Shown here: positions 52,723 through 64,000 of the stretch, in pieces
How the letters are laid out: each line of letters opens with the position of its first letter
How positions within the stretch are numbered: the first letter of the stretch is position 1
NCBI GenBank assembly: GCA_902729315.2
Contig: LR746273.1
Coordinates: 6,716,501-6,780,500, forward strand
Direction: 5' to 3'
Source: Spirodela intermedia
Lineage: Eukaryota > Streptophyta > Magnoliopsida > Alismatales > Araceae
Length of the DNA: 64,000 nt
The notes under the pieces: generated by a model
What the model saw: only the letters and a program-made list of their open reading frames with translations
Databases searched by the model: none
What the model was told of the DNA's origin: nothing
Made by a program: the position numbers and the translations under genes

Positions 52723-55002
52723 GAAATGAGATCTCTTAGGCTTGTCTTCGCTAGGATCATTGCTAATTGAATCCTTAGGAGAGTGGTTTGTGTGTTAAAC
52801 GTGGATTATTGGATATTATAGAGAACACGAGTTCTGATCTCTCTTTCTTTCTTCTTTCTTCGCCACTCCTCTTCACTTCTACATGTGGTTCTAATGGAGA
52901 AGGAAAGATAAGGAAGAAAATGACGGGACGGTAGCCTTCTCCATCATCGTCTCGTTCTTCCCTTTCTTTAATTCTTTGGATGTTGAATTTGCAGAATTTT
53001 TCATTAGATTTGTTTCCCTATTCTGTTCTACTTCAATACTTTATTTGTTTCGATGTGTTTGAAATTAGGTGAGTACTGTTCTCTTCTTGTCGAATCAAAA
53101 CCTCGGCCCTTCTTTGTTCCTGCTCGCGGAATTTGCCAGCACTCTGGAGAGCCATGGATTCAGGATAACTACAAAGGAAAAACTCCATGAGCTGGGTCGA
53201 CGGCGTCATCTTCGGCGATCCTCTTCTGGTTCGGTGTATGCCGAGGAAGACGACGAAGACGAGATGGAGAGGCGTAATATTTTGAGATTCCTCCTCGTCG
53301 GATAGCATTCATGTCGTGGCGAACCAAAAAGCGTCGGAGCCGTCATTGGAAGGAAGGTCTTCCATCTCTCTCTCTCGCTCTCAGAGTCGGTCAAACGCCG
53401 CCCGCACGCATCTCCATTAGGCCACAGCAGCGCCGGAGCCTCGATGTAGGGTGAAGGCCGAATCAGACAGCCGGCGCAGTAGATGTAGAAGTAGAGAGTG
53501 AGAGGAGAAGAGAGAGAGAGATGGAGGGGGAGAAAGAGAGGGGGGGAGAGAGAGAGAGAGAGAGAGACGGGGGGAGGTGACACTACTACTGGCCCTCTTT
53601 CACCTCGAGACTTGCAGCGGCGTGAGCATATTATCCCCACTAGGCTGTCGTCTTTATCTTCTTAGGCATCGTCATATCATCTCATCGAGGAACACGCATT
53701 CAACTCACAAGAATACCCCGAATTCCTGTGAACTGATGTGCGAGTGCAACCCCTCTGCTTTCTATGCTTTTCTTGAAATCCACATCCTACAACACTCTCT
53801 GACGTCTGCTCGTCGTCGAAACACCCCCACAGCGAGAGAGAGAGAGTGAGAGAGAGAGAGAGTGAGAGAGAGAGGCATGGAGGTTTTCATGTTGGCATCC
53901 TATCTTTCGAAGTAGCTTCATTTATTACCCAATCATCAATAAATCTATGCCCCGACGTAAAAAGCAAAGACTTGAGATTTAGACTTCATAAAAAATCTTC
54001 AAAAGTACAAGTTTTTTTTCAAGAAATGGCCATCGGCGTTCATATGATCACGGATTTCCCGCGTATAATATTTGTGAAGGTCTAAGGCACATCCTTACTT
54101 TATCATCGTGCTCTCGAGGGGGATAACTAGATCAGAGAGATCATACATGTACGGCATTCATTCCACAGCTACTAACACGCCAACCTGCAGCATTGAGGCA
54201 TTTGAGTAAGCTCTTATGTTCATCCCTTGATCGATTTTTCCTCATCTTCTTCCTCGAATATTCATAAAAATATAAACGCCATCTTCTGCATCCGTCCACT
54301 TCCAAGAGAATAAGAAAACTACCTAAACCGTGCATTCTCGTGCTCTTTTGATGCATTATATATTTGCTAGACCAGATACCACTATCTATTTACTTATGCA
54401 GTAACTTTTTTTTAATTTTATTTTTGTGTGTTCTTCAAGAAGAGGTAAGTATCCGCCGGCTTGCTGAAAGTTTGAAAATTCCGACTTTCCACCCTCATTT
54501 AGATGCAGCCGTGAGACATTTTTCTCTCGGAAGAATAAGATTTAGTTCCCTGACCTTAGCGATCATACTTTCTACTGATGATTATATAAAAGAAAAAATG
54601 ATAAGATTTGATCGTAATTTTTCCCTTTTAATTTTTAAATGCCGAGTAGTGGATTATTTTGAATTCTTTGTCACTGCACGAAAAGGAACTATCAGCAACT
54701 AGCCCTGGTGCGTGAGTAGCTTGTGCAGTAGCTCCCATATCCCCATGATTGGCCCAGTGAGCATATATACTCGCGGAGTTATCGACTCTTGATCATCTCT
54801 TTTTTCCTTTTACTATTAAAGATGTTCTACAGGATTGCAACCTCGAGCCAAGATAAAACTCGACAGTAAATGATGTGCCCAAGTCCAGATTTAATATAAT
54901 CTGACCTGAGCCAAGATAAAACTCGACAGAAGATGGCAAAGACGTGACTGGAGCCGCTGGATCACAAACCTCTGATCCAATGCCTTAAGCGAAGGGTGGA
55001 AC
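52723..55002. other. Intergenic downstream of the Dof gene
   Basis: 52723-53050 is probably the Dof 3' UTR. The rest holds GA-rich tracts (53505-53570 and 53833-53873) and AT-rich DNA with no recognisable frame. AGCCAAGATAAAACTCGACAG occurs twice, at about 54847 and 54908, a short direct repeat 61 bp apart. Confidence 0.5.
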
Positions 55003-55275
55003 ATGGCTGAAGCCGCTGCGGAGGCGTTCGAGCTGAGAAATGGGAGCGTCGCCGTGAAGGTCAGCAACTGGCCCGCCACCATCACCTCCCTTCTCTTGCC
55101 GGATTCTCACGATGATCGAAAAGCTCTCTCCCTGCTCCTCCCTCCGAAGGCTGGAATGGATTCTGCATAATTTTTTCTCGGCTCCCGTTCTATGTAAGCA
55201 TCCTCACGGGACGGTCCTGTTCCAGGGAACTTCGCAAATGTCGTCCTCGGATTCGACAACCTTGAGCCGTACCCC
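55003..55275 (+). pseudogene. Aldose 1-epimerase (galactose mutarotase) fragment
   Basis: Aldose 1-epimerases interconvert sugar anomers. The ATG at 55003 opens MAEAAAEAFELRNGSVAVKV followed by SNWPATITSLLLPDSH, the usual plant N-terminus. After a gap, 55225-55275 gives GNFANVVLGFDNLEPYP behind a good acceptor (TTCCAG). The donor expected after LPDSH reads CACG|ATGATC instead of GT, and the unspliced frame soon hits a stop. After EPYP a possible donor (GTGATA) exists, but no later exon (the GRVANRI part of the fold) was found. I read this as the broken 5' end of a gene, probably cut by insertions. A rearranged live gene cannot be fully excluded. Confidence 0.65.
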
Positions 55276-57712
55276 GTGATAACCCTCCCTCGATACCGAT
55301 TAACTCCATATGAAGCCTCTCTCTCTCTCTCTCTCTCTGGATCGACAACCAAAATGACAATTTTTATGAGACTTCTCTATACATCAGTTAAAATTTTGGG
55401 CCTTACTAAGTAGCCAAGGTAACTGAGATACCTTGCCAAACTTACAGGGTCACCCACCTCAGAACCAAGGGGTAGGGCTTTAGAGCACACCGAGTGATAT
55501 GCTCTGTTTACTGAAGGCTTCCGTTCCATGTGAGCATGTGATGTGGATTGTTCTTACATCACGCGCTCATATTAAGGGATGCTAACGGAAAAGAATCCAA
55601 AGGCGACCTCGAGCTCCTCAACTTCAGACACTCTCCTCTAGGTGATGGAGTTCCTTGAGGGGAGTACTCTGAGATCTTATCCGAGGAGTCTTGATGGAAC
55701 CAATGAGTCTTTGCGCACAAAGGAAGTAGTGTGGCAGGTTCCTAATGGGCTTCTAATGGGCCGAATACACCTCCAAGATAGCCCAAGAGAAGTCATACAT
55801 GGTCCTCCTCAGCTCACTAGTCGAACATGGGTTAACAGGGTCAAACGCTATTGGTCCACTTCAGCTCCAGCCCGCCATCGTCATATTGCCCCGATAATGA
55901 AGTGATCCCATGAACCACTTGAGATCTGGGCTCCTCGCGGTCTCCAATAATCTAGATTAAGAAGGACGAGGCTTGAAGAATTCCGATTCATGGTTGAGAA
56001 ATCAGGATCACTAGAGAAAGGGTGTGGGCGTGCAAAAGTGCCCTAACAGCACTAGCGGGAACGACAGGCAAAGCACCAACAAGTGGACATCCCCAAGCAA
56101 TGAAAGGTGGATGGGAAAACCGTCTGAAGGTGAAGTGTCGCATGAAATTTCGCCCGGCCAATCTTCCCTTAGAAATAGAGGGTACTTGCAGCATCCAAGG
56201 TAGTGAGCAACATATACTTAGTCTCTTCCTTCTTAAGTACTCTTATTATGAAGTAGTAGTAGATATCCCTTCCATATGTGGCATTGAAGAGACATCTAAA
56301 GCTGCACATGATCAAGTGTTTTGAAGCTACAAAAAGCTCACTTCATCTGAATAAGGGGTAGCAATTGTTGATGAAAATGGATGCGATGTCATACTCGCTC
56401 AGTTGGCAGAGTGAGTGGCTTTGTTGGCTAACAAAGTCCAAGTTCACAAAGCATATATTGATGCCCTCGAGGAAAGTGGTATGGAACAATCCAATGGATG
56501 ACAGTCTCATATATTGGTGTGGACAACCGATGGATGTATGCAGTGAAAATGCCCAACATGAAAGGTATGAGAATGACATGCATGCACAAGACATAAAAAG
56601 AACACCATTGATGAGAGTCTGCCGACATTGTAGTGAATGTTTTTAGTCTTAACAAATATGAAATGAATTTTATATTAATTTTGATAGTTATAAGAATGAT
56701 ACTAGTGGAGATCATGTATGCATTGTTTGTGAGTATAGAAGTAACATGTATACTAAAACATGCAACCATTTGATCTTATATTATGATGTGTATATTGTAG
56801 TATGTGATCATCTATTAGTAGGACAAAACTTAATTATGGTCAAACAATAGGCACTATGTATGTATTATTTATCTCAAGTTAACCTTGTTAAGATATTTTC
56901 ATTTGTCTCATCGTTAAGTTGCTAAAGAAAAATACATTAAATGTAAATGTTCATCATTTTTGAATGAATTTTGAACTAAATCATATTTATGTCAACATGA
57001 ATAAATCTACAATTGCAAAAAGGTGTCATACATTTTCATGATTAATGTGGTGAAATACTATAACTTGTAATAAGACATTGTCAATGATTGAGATACATGA
57101 TTTATATATGTAATTTCAATCAATATGTCATGTCATTTAGAAGATTATATCTATAATTTTATCAATACAAATTAAAATAATTAGATTGACTTCTTAGATG
57201 CTACCCAATTTAATATATCCTCAATCAGAGCTAGATGACATGATAGTCACTATTCCATCTCACAATAGAATAGTAAATGTCAACCTTGTCAGAGCTTATA
57301 ATGTAGACCTATATATCATATTGTCTAATTAGATATTAATTTACACAAATATATATGAAGTGCTTAGTGGTAAAGCATGAGGCATTGATGTTCATGTTGT
57401 GTTAAATGATGAAGTATGTTGATATACACAAATGTGAGGTGAAAGTAGTTCCAAGCACATTGTCAAGCACAATTAGTAAAACAAACTCAACAGGCGGTGG
57501 GGGCCACAGGGTGTTGTCCAATTACTATTAATAGAAAAGACAATAGTTATCCCCCTAAGAGCAATGGTTGAGAGGAACCCTCATAATAAGTAGAGGGACA
57601 TGACCATTTGGATGGTATTGATCAATCCTTTCGCATACTTTATGAAGGATTTTTACTTGCGAAAAAGGATGAAGAAAACCTCAACACTTACATCTTAGTC
57701 AAAATATAATAA
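55276..57712. other. Unassigned region, turning AT-rich
   Basis: A CT tract lies at 55316-55338. Up to about 56,200 the composition is mixed, with short frames (55642-55905 and 56022-56324) matching nothing I know. From about 56,600 it is strongly AT-rich with stops in every frame. The last few hundred bases should hold the 5' LTR of the element below, but no LTR boundary could be recognised. Confidence 0.4.
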
Positions 57713-57724
57713 TGGTATCATAAT
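57713..57724 (+). other. Primer-binding-site remnant
   Basis: TGGTATCATAAT matches the first eight bases, and nine of twelve overall, of the site complementary to initiator-Met tRNA used by many plant Ty3/gypsy elements. It lies about 1.1 kb before the zinc knuckle, a normal distance. Confidence 0.55.
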
Positions 57725-60700
57725 TATAAGAGAGAGAGCACATGGACTCAATATCACTAGACTAAAAGAAACCCAACGAAAAGTCATTTCTCAATCAAAA
57801 TAGATGGAATACTACCTCATAAAGACTCGCACTCAGATCTAATAGGAGTTTTAACATCTATGGATGAAATGAGAGAGTTTTGAAGCTTACTAGAGGAGCA
57901 CCACTATTACACTTTGACTAAAATGTCAAGATGGAAGAGTTGCAAAGAGAGACAAATTCTAACTTTAGTAGAGTAATACAAATCTTGTTGGGGTAATTAA
58001 GAGAAGACATGAAGAGTTTGGAGCCTGAGATATAATAAATGAAAAGGAGGTGACAAGAAATTTTAAAAAGAAAGACACCCCAAGTAAACCCAAAAGTATT
58101 CGTAGGAAATCATGATGCAACAAATGTTAACATTTTTTTATGAGAGCTTTTATCGCATCTATTGATCTACTTTATCTTTCATATATTGCTTTTCAAATAA
58201 TACAAAGAATACATGATAGAAAAACAAATGAACCAACTTAAGAGACAACCACATATAATCATCACAGTATCTACAAAAGATATCATCAAAATACTTGATC
58301 ATCAAGCATAATATAAGAAGTCACCATAACCTTCACTAATTGTTGAACTTTTTAATCTAATGAGAAGTAGAGACGAAAGAAGAATTATCTTAATATTTAG
58401 AAAACAATCTATGACAAGTTGAAGTTCAATTAAAATAATACATTACCTCCATCTTAATAGTTGAAGCACGTATGAATTTGTGGAGAAATTCTCAATGCTC
58501 ATATTAGAAACATTTAGGATGAACGAGGATGATAATTTCACTACTTTATAGAGAAATTACATAAATGAGCACATAATGAGATTCAAAAATAAAGTGTCTA
58601 AGACATCTAGGGAACCATGATGGTGGTAAATGGGTTAGTGAACAATTGACATTAATAACAAAATAATAGTTTGAGGTCTCTCAAAAAAATAGAAGTTGTA
58701 AAAACAATTACAAATGGATAGAATCAACCACAACAAAAAAGAGTTGAGAACAATGTAATAGTGACTATAATAGAGACACTTTACATATCGAATGTCCAAA
58801 AAGAACTAAGTGTCATGTTTGTGGGAAATTTCATTATAATATTGATTATTTAAATCGAGTAAACCATCACATGACTAAGGCATACCTCAACCCAATCATG
58901 GCCTAAGAGCAGCCACCACTGGTGATTGAAGATGTATTCAATCTAAACATCATTCAACTTTTAAATGTGGTGTAGGCTAAGAGGAGAATGATATTTGTGG
59001 AGGCATGAACTAATAACATTGAAGCCATAACATTAGTGAATTCAAAGGCTACTCACAACTTCTTATATGAAGGAAAAGTTGACCACCTAAGATTAAGGTT
59101 GGTCTAAGTCAATAACAAAATCAAAGTTGTCAATTATAAAGTTCAAGCATTCGGTGGGTTAGTTAGACAAGTGAAATTCAGATATGTATATGAAAATATA
59201 AGTTGGATTGTTTAGTCATACGAATAGATAATTTTGATGTCATTTTAGGTGCATACTTTGCAATCAAGGTAAAGACCAAAAAATTTCTTCATTGTAATGA
59301 GTTAATAATAGGTGAAGGAGATTAATCTTATTTTGTGTAGGGGTCCACACAAGAAGTGATAAAACCCCAACATATCTTAGTTATATAATTGAAATATGAT
59401 CTTCAATGAGATGTAAATATATTTCTCATCACCATAGGAAAAGTTAGAGATGAAGAAAAACTAATGAACCATCTTGAAGTATTACCCTTAAGAAGTTTCA
59501 TGATATCATGCTTGATAAATTAACTACCACACTGCCACTTAGGCGAGATATCGAACATGCAATTGAGTTGTTATCAAGAGAATGTCCTTTGACTAAGGCC
59601 TCATATAAAATACCTCAAATATACCTAAAAGAGCTAATGAAAAAATTAAAAAAACTATTAGAAGCAAGACACATCTGTCCCTCACATGCATCATTTTGTA
59701 ACACATCTATCCTTGACATGTATCATTTAATATGTTAATTCTTTTCTAATAAAAGAAAGATAAAACCTTGAGGCTTTGTGTGGATTATAATGTACTAAAA
59801 AGATTAGAGTAATAACAAGTATTTAGTGCCTAATGTAGAGAAACATATTTTTTTAAAATTAAACTTGAAGAATGACTATCATTAAGTCCAAATCAAGGAG
59901 GGGGACAAACAAAAGACAACATGTGTTACACATAATAATCATATGAATTTATAGTAATACATTTTAAGTTAATAAATACTTTACTCACATTTTGTGTACT
60001 CATGAATTACATATTTTGACCCTTTTGAATAAATTTATCATCATATACTTAGATGATATCTTGACGTATAGTCATATTATGTATGACCATTTGTCACACT
60101 TATGATAGGTACTTGAAACTTTGAAACATCAAAAATTATATTTAAATCTAACAAAGTGTGCATTCGTCATTATGAAGGTCGAATTCTTTAATTACATAGT
60201 GGGCAAAGAACAAATAAAAATATATCAAAAGAAAGTTGTGATAATTGAAGAATGACTAGTACCCAAATGAGTAACCGAGCTAAGGTCATTCTTAAGGCTT
60301 GCAAATTATTATCAAAAGTTTATATGAAACTTCTACCACATAATTATATTACAAATATAGCTCCTTATGAAAGATCCAAAAATATGTATTTGATAACCTA
60401 TGTGTAATGATTATGAAGTAATATGTGTATCAACTCTCCTACTTCAACAAATCTTTTAAGATATACATATAGATATATTGGACATAGCCATTAGAGAGGT
60501 TTTGATACAAAAAGTACATCATATTACATTTGAAGGTAATAAACTAGACAACACAAAATAATATTACTTGGGGCATAAGAAGGAGATGACAACAACAATA
60601 CATTAACTACGAATATGGCGACACTACTTCCTAAGTAATTTTTTTATTGTCTATATTAATAATATTACCATTAATTACTTTGACTCTTAGAAGAAGTTAT

Positions 60701-61680
60701 CAACCAAGCAGGCCCGGTAGTTATTTTTTTTGGCTAAATTTGACTTCTCATTCATATATAAGTCGAGACACTATTGACAATAATGTCGTAGTCAATGCCT
60801 TGAGTTGACAAAAGACTACATATAGAGTGATTGCCCTCTCAACAAGCACTGCTAGCCTATTGGACGATATATGTATAGCATATGACACATATAATAATTA
60901 AACATTCATTCAGTAAATAGGCAGGAGAAACTTTGACAATTCTAGATGGAGAATGATATTCTCTAAGCAAAATGTTGCCTTATATGCCACAAAGGGATAA
61001 CCATAGCGAACATTTCACACATAATGTACTTTTTGTAGAACATCTCACACAATAGTAAACATAGTCTTTGTTGGTTAGTAGTTATTTTTGGCCCAACATA
61101 AGGTGAAACGTGAAGACATATGTCCACTTATGTCTAATCTATTAACAAGACAAAGTGAAGTGATAGAATGTTGCATGAATATTAGAGCCCTTGTTAGTAT
61201 TAAAGGGACTATGAGAATCTTTGTTCATGGATTTCATCATAGGTCTCTTAGAGTGGGCGACCATGATGTCATCTTACTTATGATTGACAAGTACTTTAAA
61301 TAGGTCATTTATACTTACATAATCTTAGTGTAAGGCAAAAGAAGTGACTGAGTCTTTCTTGACACACATTGTCAAGTTGTAAGATATATCATGAGATCTT
61401 ATGTCAAATCATGGCCCACGCTTCATAGGACAATTCTAATTAGCTCTCTTTACCCTTCTTGGTATTAAACTTAACTTCTCTATTACTTTTCATCCACAAA
61501 CAAATGGTCAAACAAAGCGAGTGAATGAGATGTTGGAAGATTATCTACAACTCTATGTCATTGCATGATAAGATCATTGGGTCGAACTATTTTATGTTTC
61601 TCAGTTCACTCATAATATACAATAATGTGTGTCCATGAGACACTCACTTCTTAAATTATCATTAATTGACAACTTCTAAC
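57713..61680 (+). mobile_element. Decayed Ty3/gypsy LTR retrotransposon, internal region
   Basis: Order on the plus strand: a primer-binding-like site (57713-57724, TGGTATCATAAT, 9 of 12 with the initiator-Met tRNA site TGGTATCAGAGC); gag remains with a zinc knuckle CHVCGKFHYNID (58811-58846, last Cys lost); a protease remnant NSKATHNF (about 59034, catalytic Asp lost); a reverse-transcriptase start with PLRRDIEHAIELL (59508 on); YLDD (60046-60057); the RT/RNase H link ELRSFLRLANYYQKF (about 60280); and an integrase with HDVI (about 61263) and HPQTNGQT (61491-61514). Protease-RT-RNase H-integrase order is diagnostic of Ty3/gypsy. Stops and frameshifts are frequent, so it is long dead. LTRs were not found. 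Confidence 0.85.
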
Positions 61681-64000
61681 ACCCCAAAATTTTATTAAGT
61701 AACAAGATCTAAGGTATTTATCAACCATTTACTACTTTACTACGAACTGCAATCACTAACAAGGTCAACCCCAAGGATGAAGAAAAATATTAATCATCAC
61801 TACCTTATATACTGAGTGATTTGGTATTATTATATATCTATTTATACCCACAATAAACTCCAAAAGAAAAAATGCTACAATAGATTGGTGTCTGACGTGA
61901 CTTAGTCGTTGTATAGTAAATCACATAAATTTAAAATTTATAAAACTAAAAAATACGAATTTTTAGATATTTAGAAGTATTTCTAAACAAATATATCAAT
62001 TATAATTCAATAAAACTTTCAAAAATAGTAATAATTTTCTAAGTCGATCATAGGATGTAATATAATATATGGTAATTATTCAGAATTTTCCTTAAAGAAT
62101 ACTATTTTCTATGAATTTTATACTAGGAAATGAAAAGAAAATATATTTAAAATTCACCAAAAAGGGAAATAAGGGTGCGAACATCAAGATGACGTCAATG
62201 CCCGACGAACACAAATCGTGCGGAAATAGAGTTCTACCCAACGATTCTTATGTAAGCAATTATAGATGATTTAATTAATCAAATTAAGATCTATAAAAGT
62301 CGAAAGAATCGTAATGAAATAAAGTATATCTTGGTAAATTTAAAATCAACAAATTATCACTAAATGAAGCGGAAATTAAGTTGAAAGCAGAAAAATAGAG
62401 TTCAGGCATCATGACGGCGATGCGTCGGTGATGCGCTAGAATCCTAAGTGTTCGGGAGGATCGTCGTGCAATATCCACAACCTTGAAGGCTCTCCTTGGA
62501 CAAGGATGATGTGGCCAATCTCTAGATCTCATTGCGAAGTTTAGAGATCAATGAAATGGGTTGTCGAATCGTCTCCGGCAGCTGTCACCTGACGGAGTAA
62601 AAAAACGGCGACTTTGTGGCTCTCTGACGACTGTCACATGATGGAAAAGAGCTAGATGGAGGTGAGGTGTGTGTTAGGGAGCTTCATCCTCAGGTCCGCG
62701 CAGCAAGAAGAGGCTCTTCCTCGCATCTGGTACGCTCTCAAGAGGTGGCGACTCGTCTCCCAACATATCGTCTTCTTCCCGACAACGACTTGTTCATCGA
62801 TCAATCGAAGATGTCTTACTCGATAGATTCGTAATCCTTTTATCGTGAATCGTTCAATAATTTTAGTAACAATACTCTACAAATCATGTTGACGAGATTT
62901 TCGCCAATGATCCAGCGATTCTGGTTGCTTAATCCTTCATCGGCAATCTGCAAGAAAGTCGTGATAATTAGATAAAAAATATGAGTTTTAGCTTTGGGAG
63001 GATTCGAACCCGTACTAGTTGCCCGCCTTTTCTGGGGAAGGTGTGACGTGGGTTTAGTCTCACATCACTTGTGCGTCGAAGTTTCTGGCAAATATATAGT
63101 AATATTACATTTTTGATCAAGTATCTTTCTCGCGCATGTATGACCACTCCTTGCCCCACAGCCGGCTGGCCACTGGTGACGTGGAAGGAGAGTGGCACAC
63201 ACATGCCCTATTGGTCCAAGTTGGTCGAGCCCTTGCTCGCGGCTACTCCCCAACTGCACTTTCAACCCGCTTGCGGGCTTGGTTGGCCAATGGGTCCCCC
63301 CTATTTGTTTTATTTTTATTTTTATTTCTTTTTCTTCATTTATCTCAAAAGTAAGACTGTAAAAATCATATAAATTTGTATAAAATTACATAATTATCCA
63401 AAAATTCACATTAATGAATTGAAAACCACTTTTCACATTTTAACACAAATATAAGTCTATTTATCGAGTTAAGGTTAAAACTATATTATTTACTAATTAT
63501 TAACTCATGATAATGAAGACTTATTAGTGACTCAGTTCGATTAACATATTGACTTCAGCTCCCTCTATGCCTTTCTATACACCTAGTCTTCTATGTCTCT
63601 ATAAGGCTTACCATAAAGATGAAGAAAACTTATAGAAGAAACGACCACATCAACCTTTGCTAATGATATAAGCACACTACTCCACCCTGATAACAATGAT
63701 ATTAGATCATCATGTGGTCGACAAGGGTGGACAAAATCATATCTACTATAATATTTTTTATCTTATTTAGTGGACAAGACAACCAGAAGAAAGGGAGAAT
63801 GTTATAAGGGGTCCTTCTATATGAACCACCTCTGACAACAATACTACGACGTGCACAACATAAGGACACAGCCACATGACAAAACGGGAAATATGACACC
63901 CATGCATGTTGGTGTAGCACCTGCACATAGCTGCACAGCACATGTGCACATTGGCATGACACTTGCAAATGGCAGCATGCCACATCCGCTTGTTGGCATA
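61681..64000. other. AT-rich 3' region, unassigned
   Basis: May include the 3' LTR of the gypsy element, starting near TAACACCCCAAAATTT (about 61678) or after the purine tract AAAAAGGGAAATAAGGG (about 62158), but without a second copy this cannot be shown. 62400-62800 is less AT-rich with no recognisable frame. 63057-63300 is a promoter-like start with a GC-rich island. 63880-64000 repeats GCACATG and TGGCATGACAC words. Confidence 0.4.
63057..63098 (+). promoter_or_regulatory. USE-like and TATA elements with Pol III-type spacing
   Basis: GTCTCACATCA (63057-63067) matches 9 of 11 bases of the plant snRNA upstream element RTCCCACATCG. TATATA (63093-63098) follows after 25 bp, close to the spacing of Pol III-type plant snRNA promoters such as U6. 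The RNA would begin near 63121. The match may be chance or part of a repeat element. Confidence 0.3.

Noticed and set aside
62999-63012. Minus-strand GGGTTCGAATCC resembling a tRNA B box
   Set aside because: The T-arm pairs at only about three of five positions and no acceptor, D or anticodon arms could be formed around it.

Overview
The window is nuclear DNA of a flowering plant. It holds spliced genes with GT-AG introns and plant-only families: a KANADI-type GARP factor, a Dof factor, a phragmoplast kinesin-12 and a JINGUBANG-like WD40 protein. I cannot name the species. GA/CT dinucleotide tracts of roughly 20-70 bp recur in promoters, introns and intergenic DNA over almost the whole first 55 kb. 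The kinesin introns are short (about 80-150 bp), while NUP58 and TMEM147 have introns above 1 kb.

Layout. 1-12.4 kb: a GA-rich gene-poor stretch, a single-exon WD40 gene on the minus strand (2466-3974), and a KANADI4/ATS-like gene on the minus strand (5395-7283) that is cut into small exons. 12.4-17.3 kb: TMEM147 homologue, minus strand, seven exons. 20.0-25.6 kb: methionine aminopeptidase 2, minus strand, twelve exons. 26.65-31.54 kb: nucleoporin NUP58, plus strand, six exons, head-to-head with MAP2. 33.57-45.98 kb: a 35-exon POK-type kinesin-12 of about 2887 residues. 46.67-47.77 kb: a probable plastid membrane protein. 51.66-52.72 kb: a single-exon Dof gene. 55.0-55.3 kb: a broken aldose-1-epimerase fragment. 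From about 56 kb the DNA becomes AT-rich and holds a heavily decayed Ty3/gypsy element (57.7-61.7 kb), then unassigned sequence.

The genes are mostly unrelated housekeeping or developmental genes, so no operon-like logic applies. Exon joins for MAP2, NUP58, TMEM147 and the kinesin were worked out by hand. Every join keeps phase and gives uninterrupted proteins of the usual family length, so these models are firm. KANADI exon 4 is tentative. I found no clear new multi-gene system. The observations most worth checking are: two GC-AG introns in adjacent genes; a tandem duplication dense in W-box cores upstream of the kinesin; GA tracts copied inside tandem duplications and minisatellites; a telomere-like repeat used as Dof coding sequence; a 69-codon uORF whose stop overlaps the Dof start; and a USE/TATA-like promoter with Pol III-type spacing ahead of a GC-rich island at 63.1 kb.
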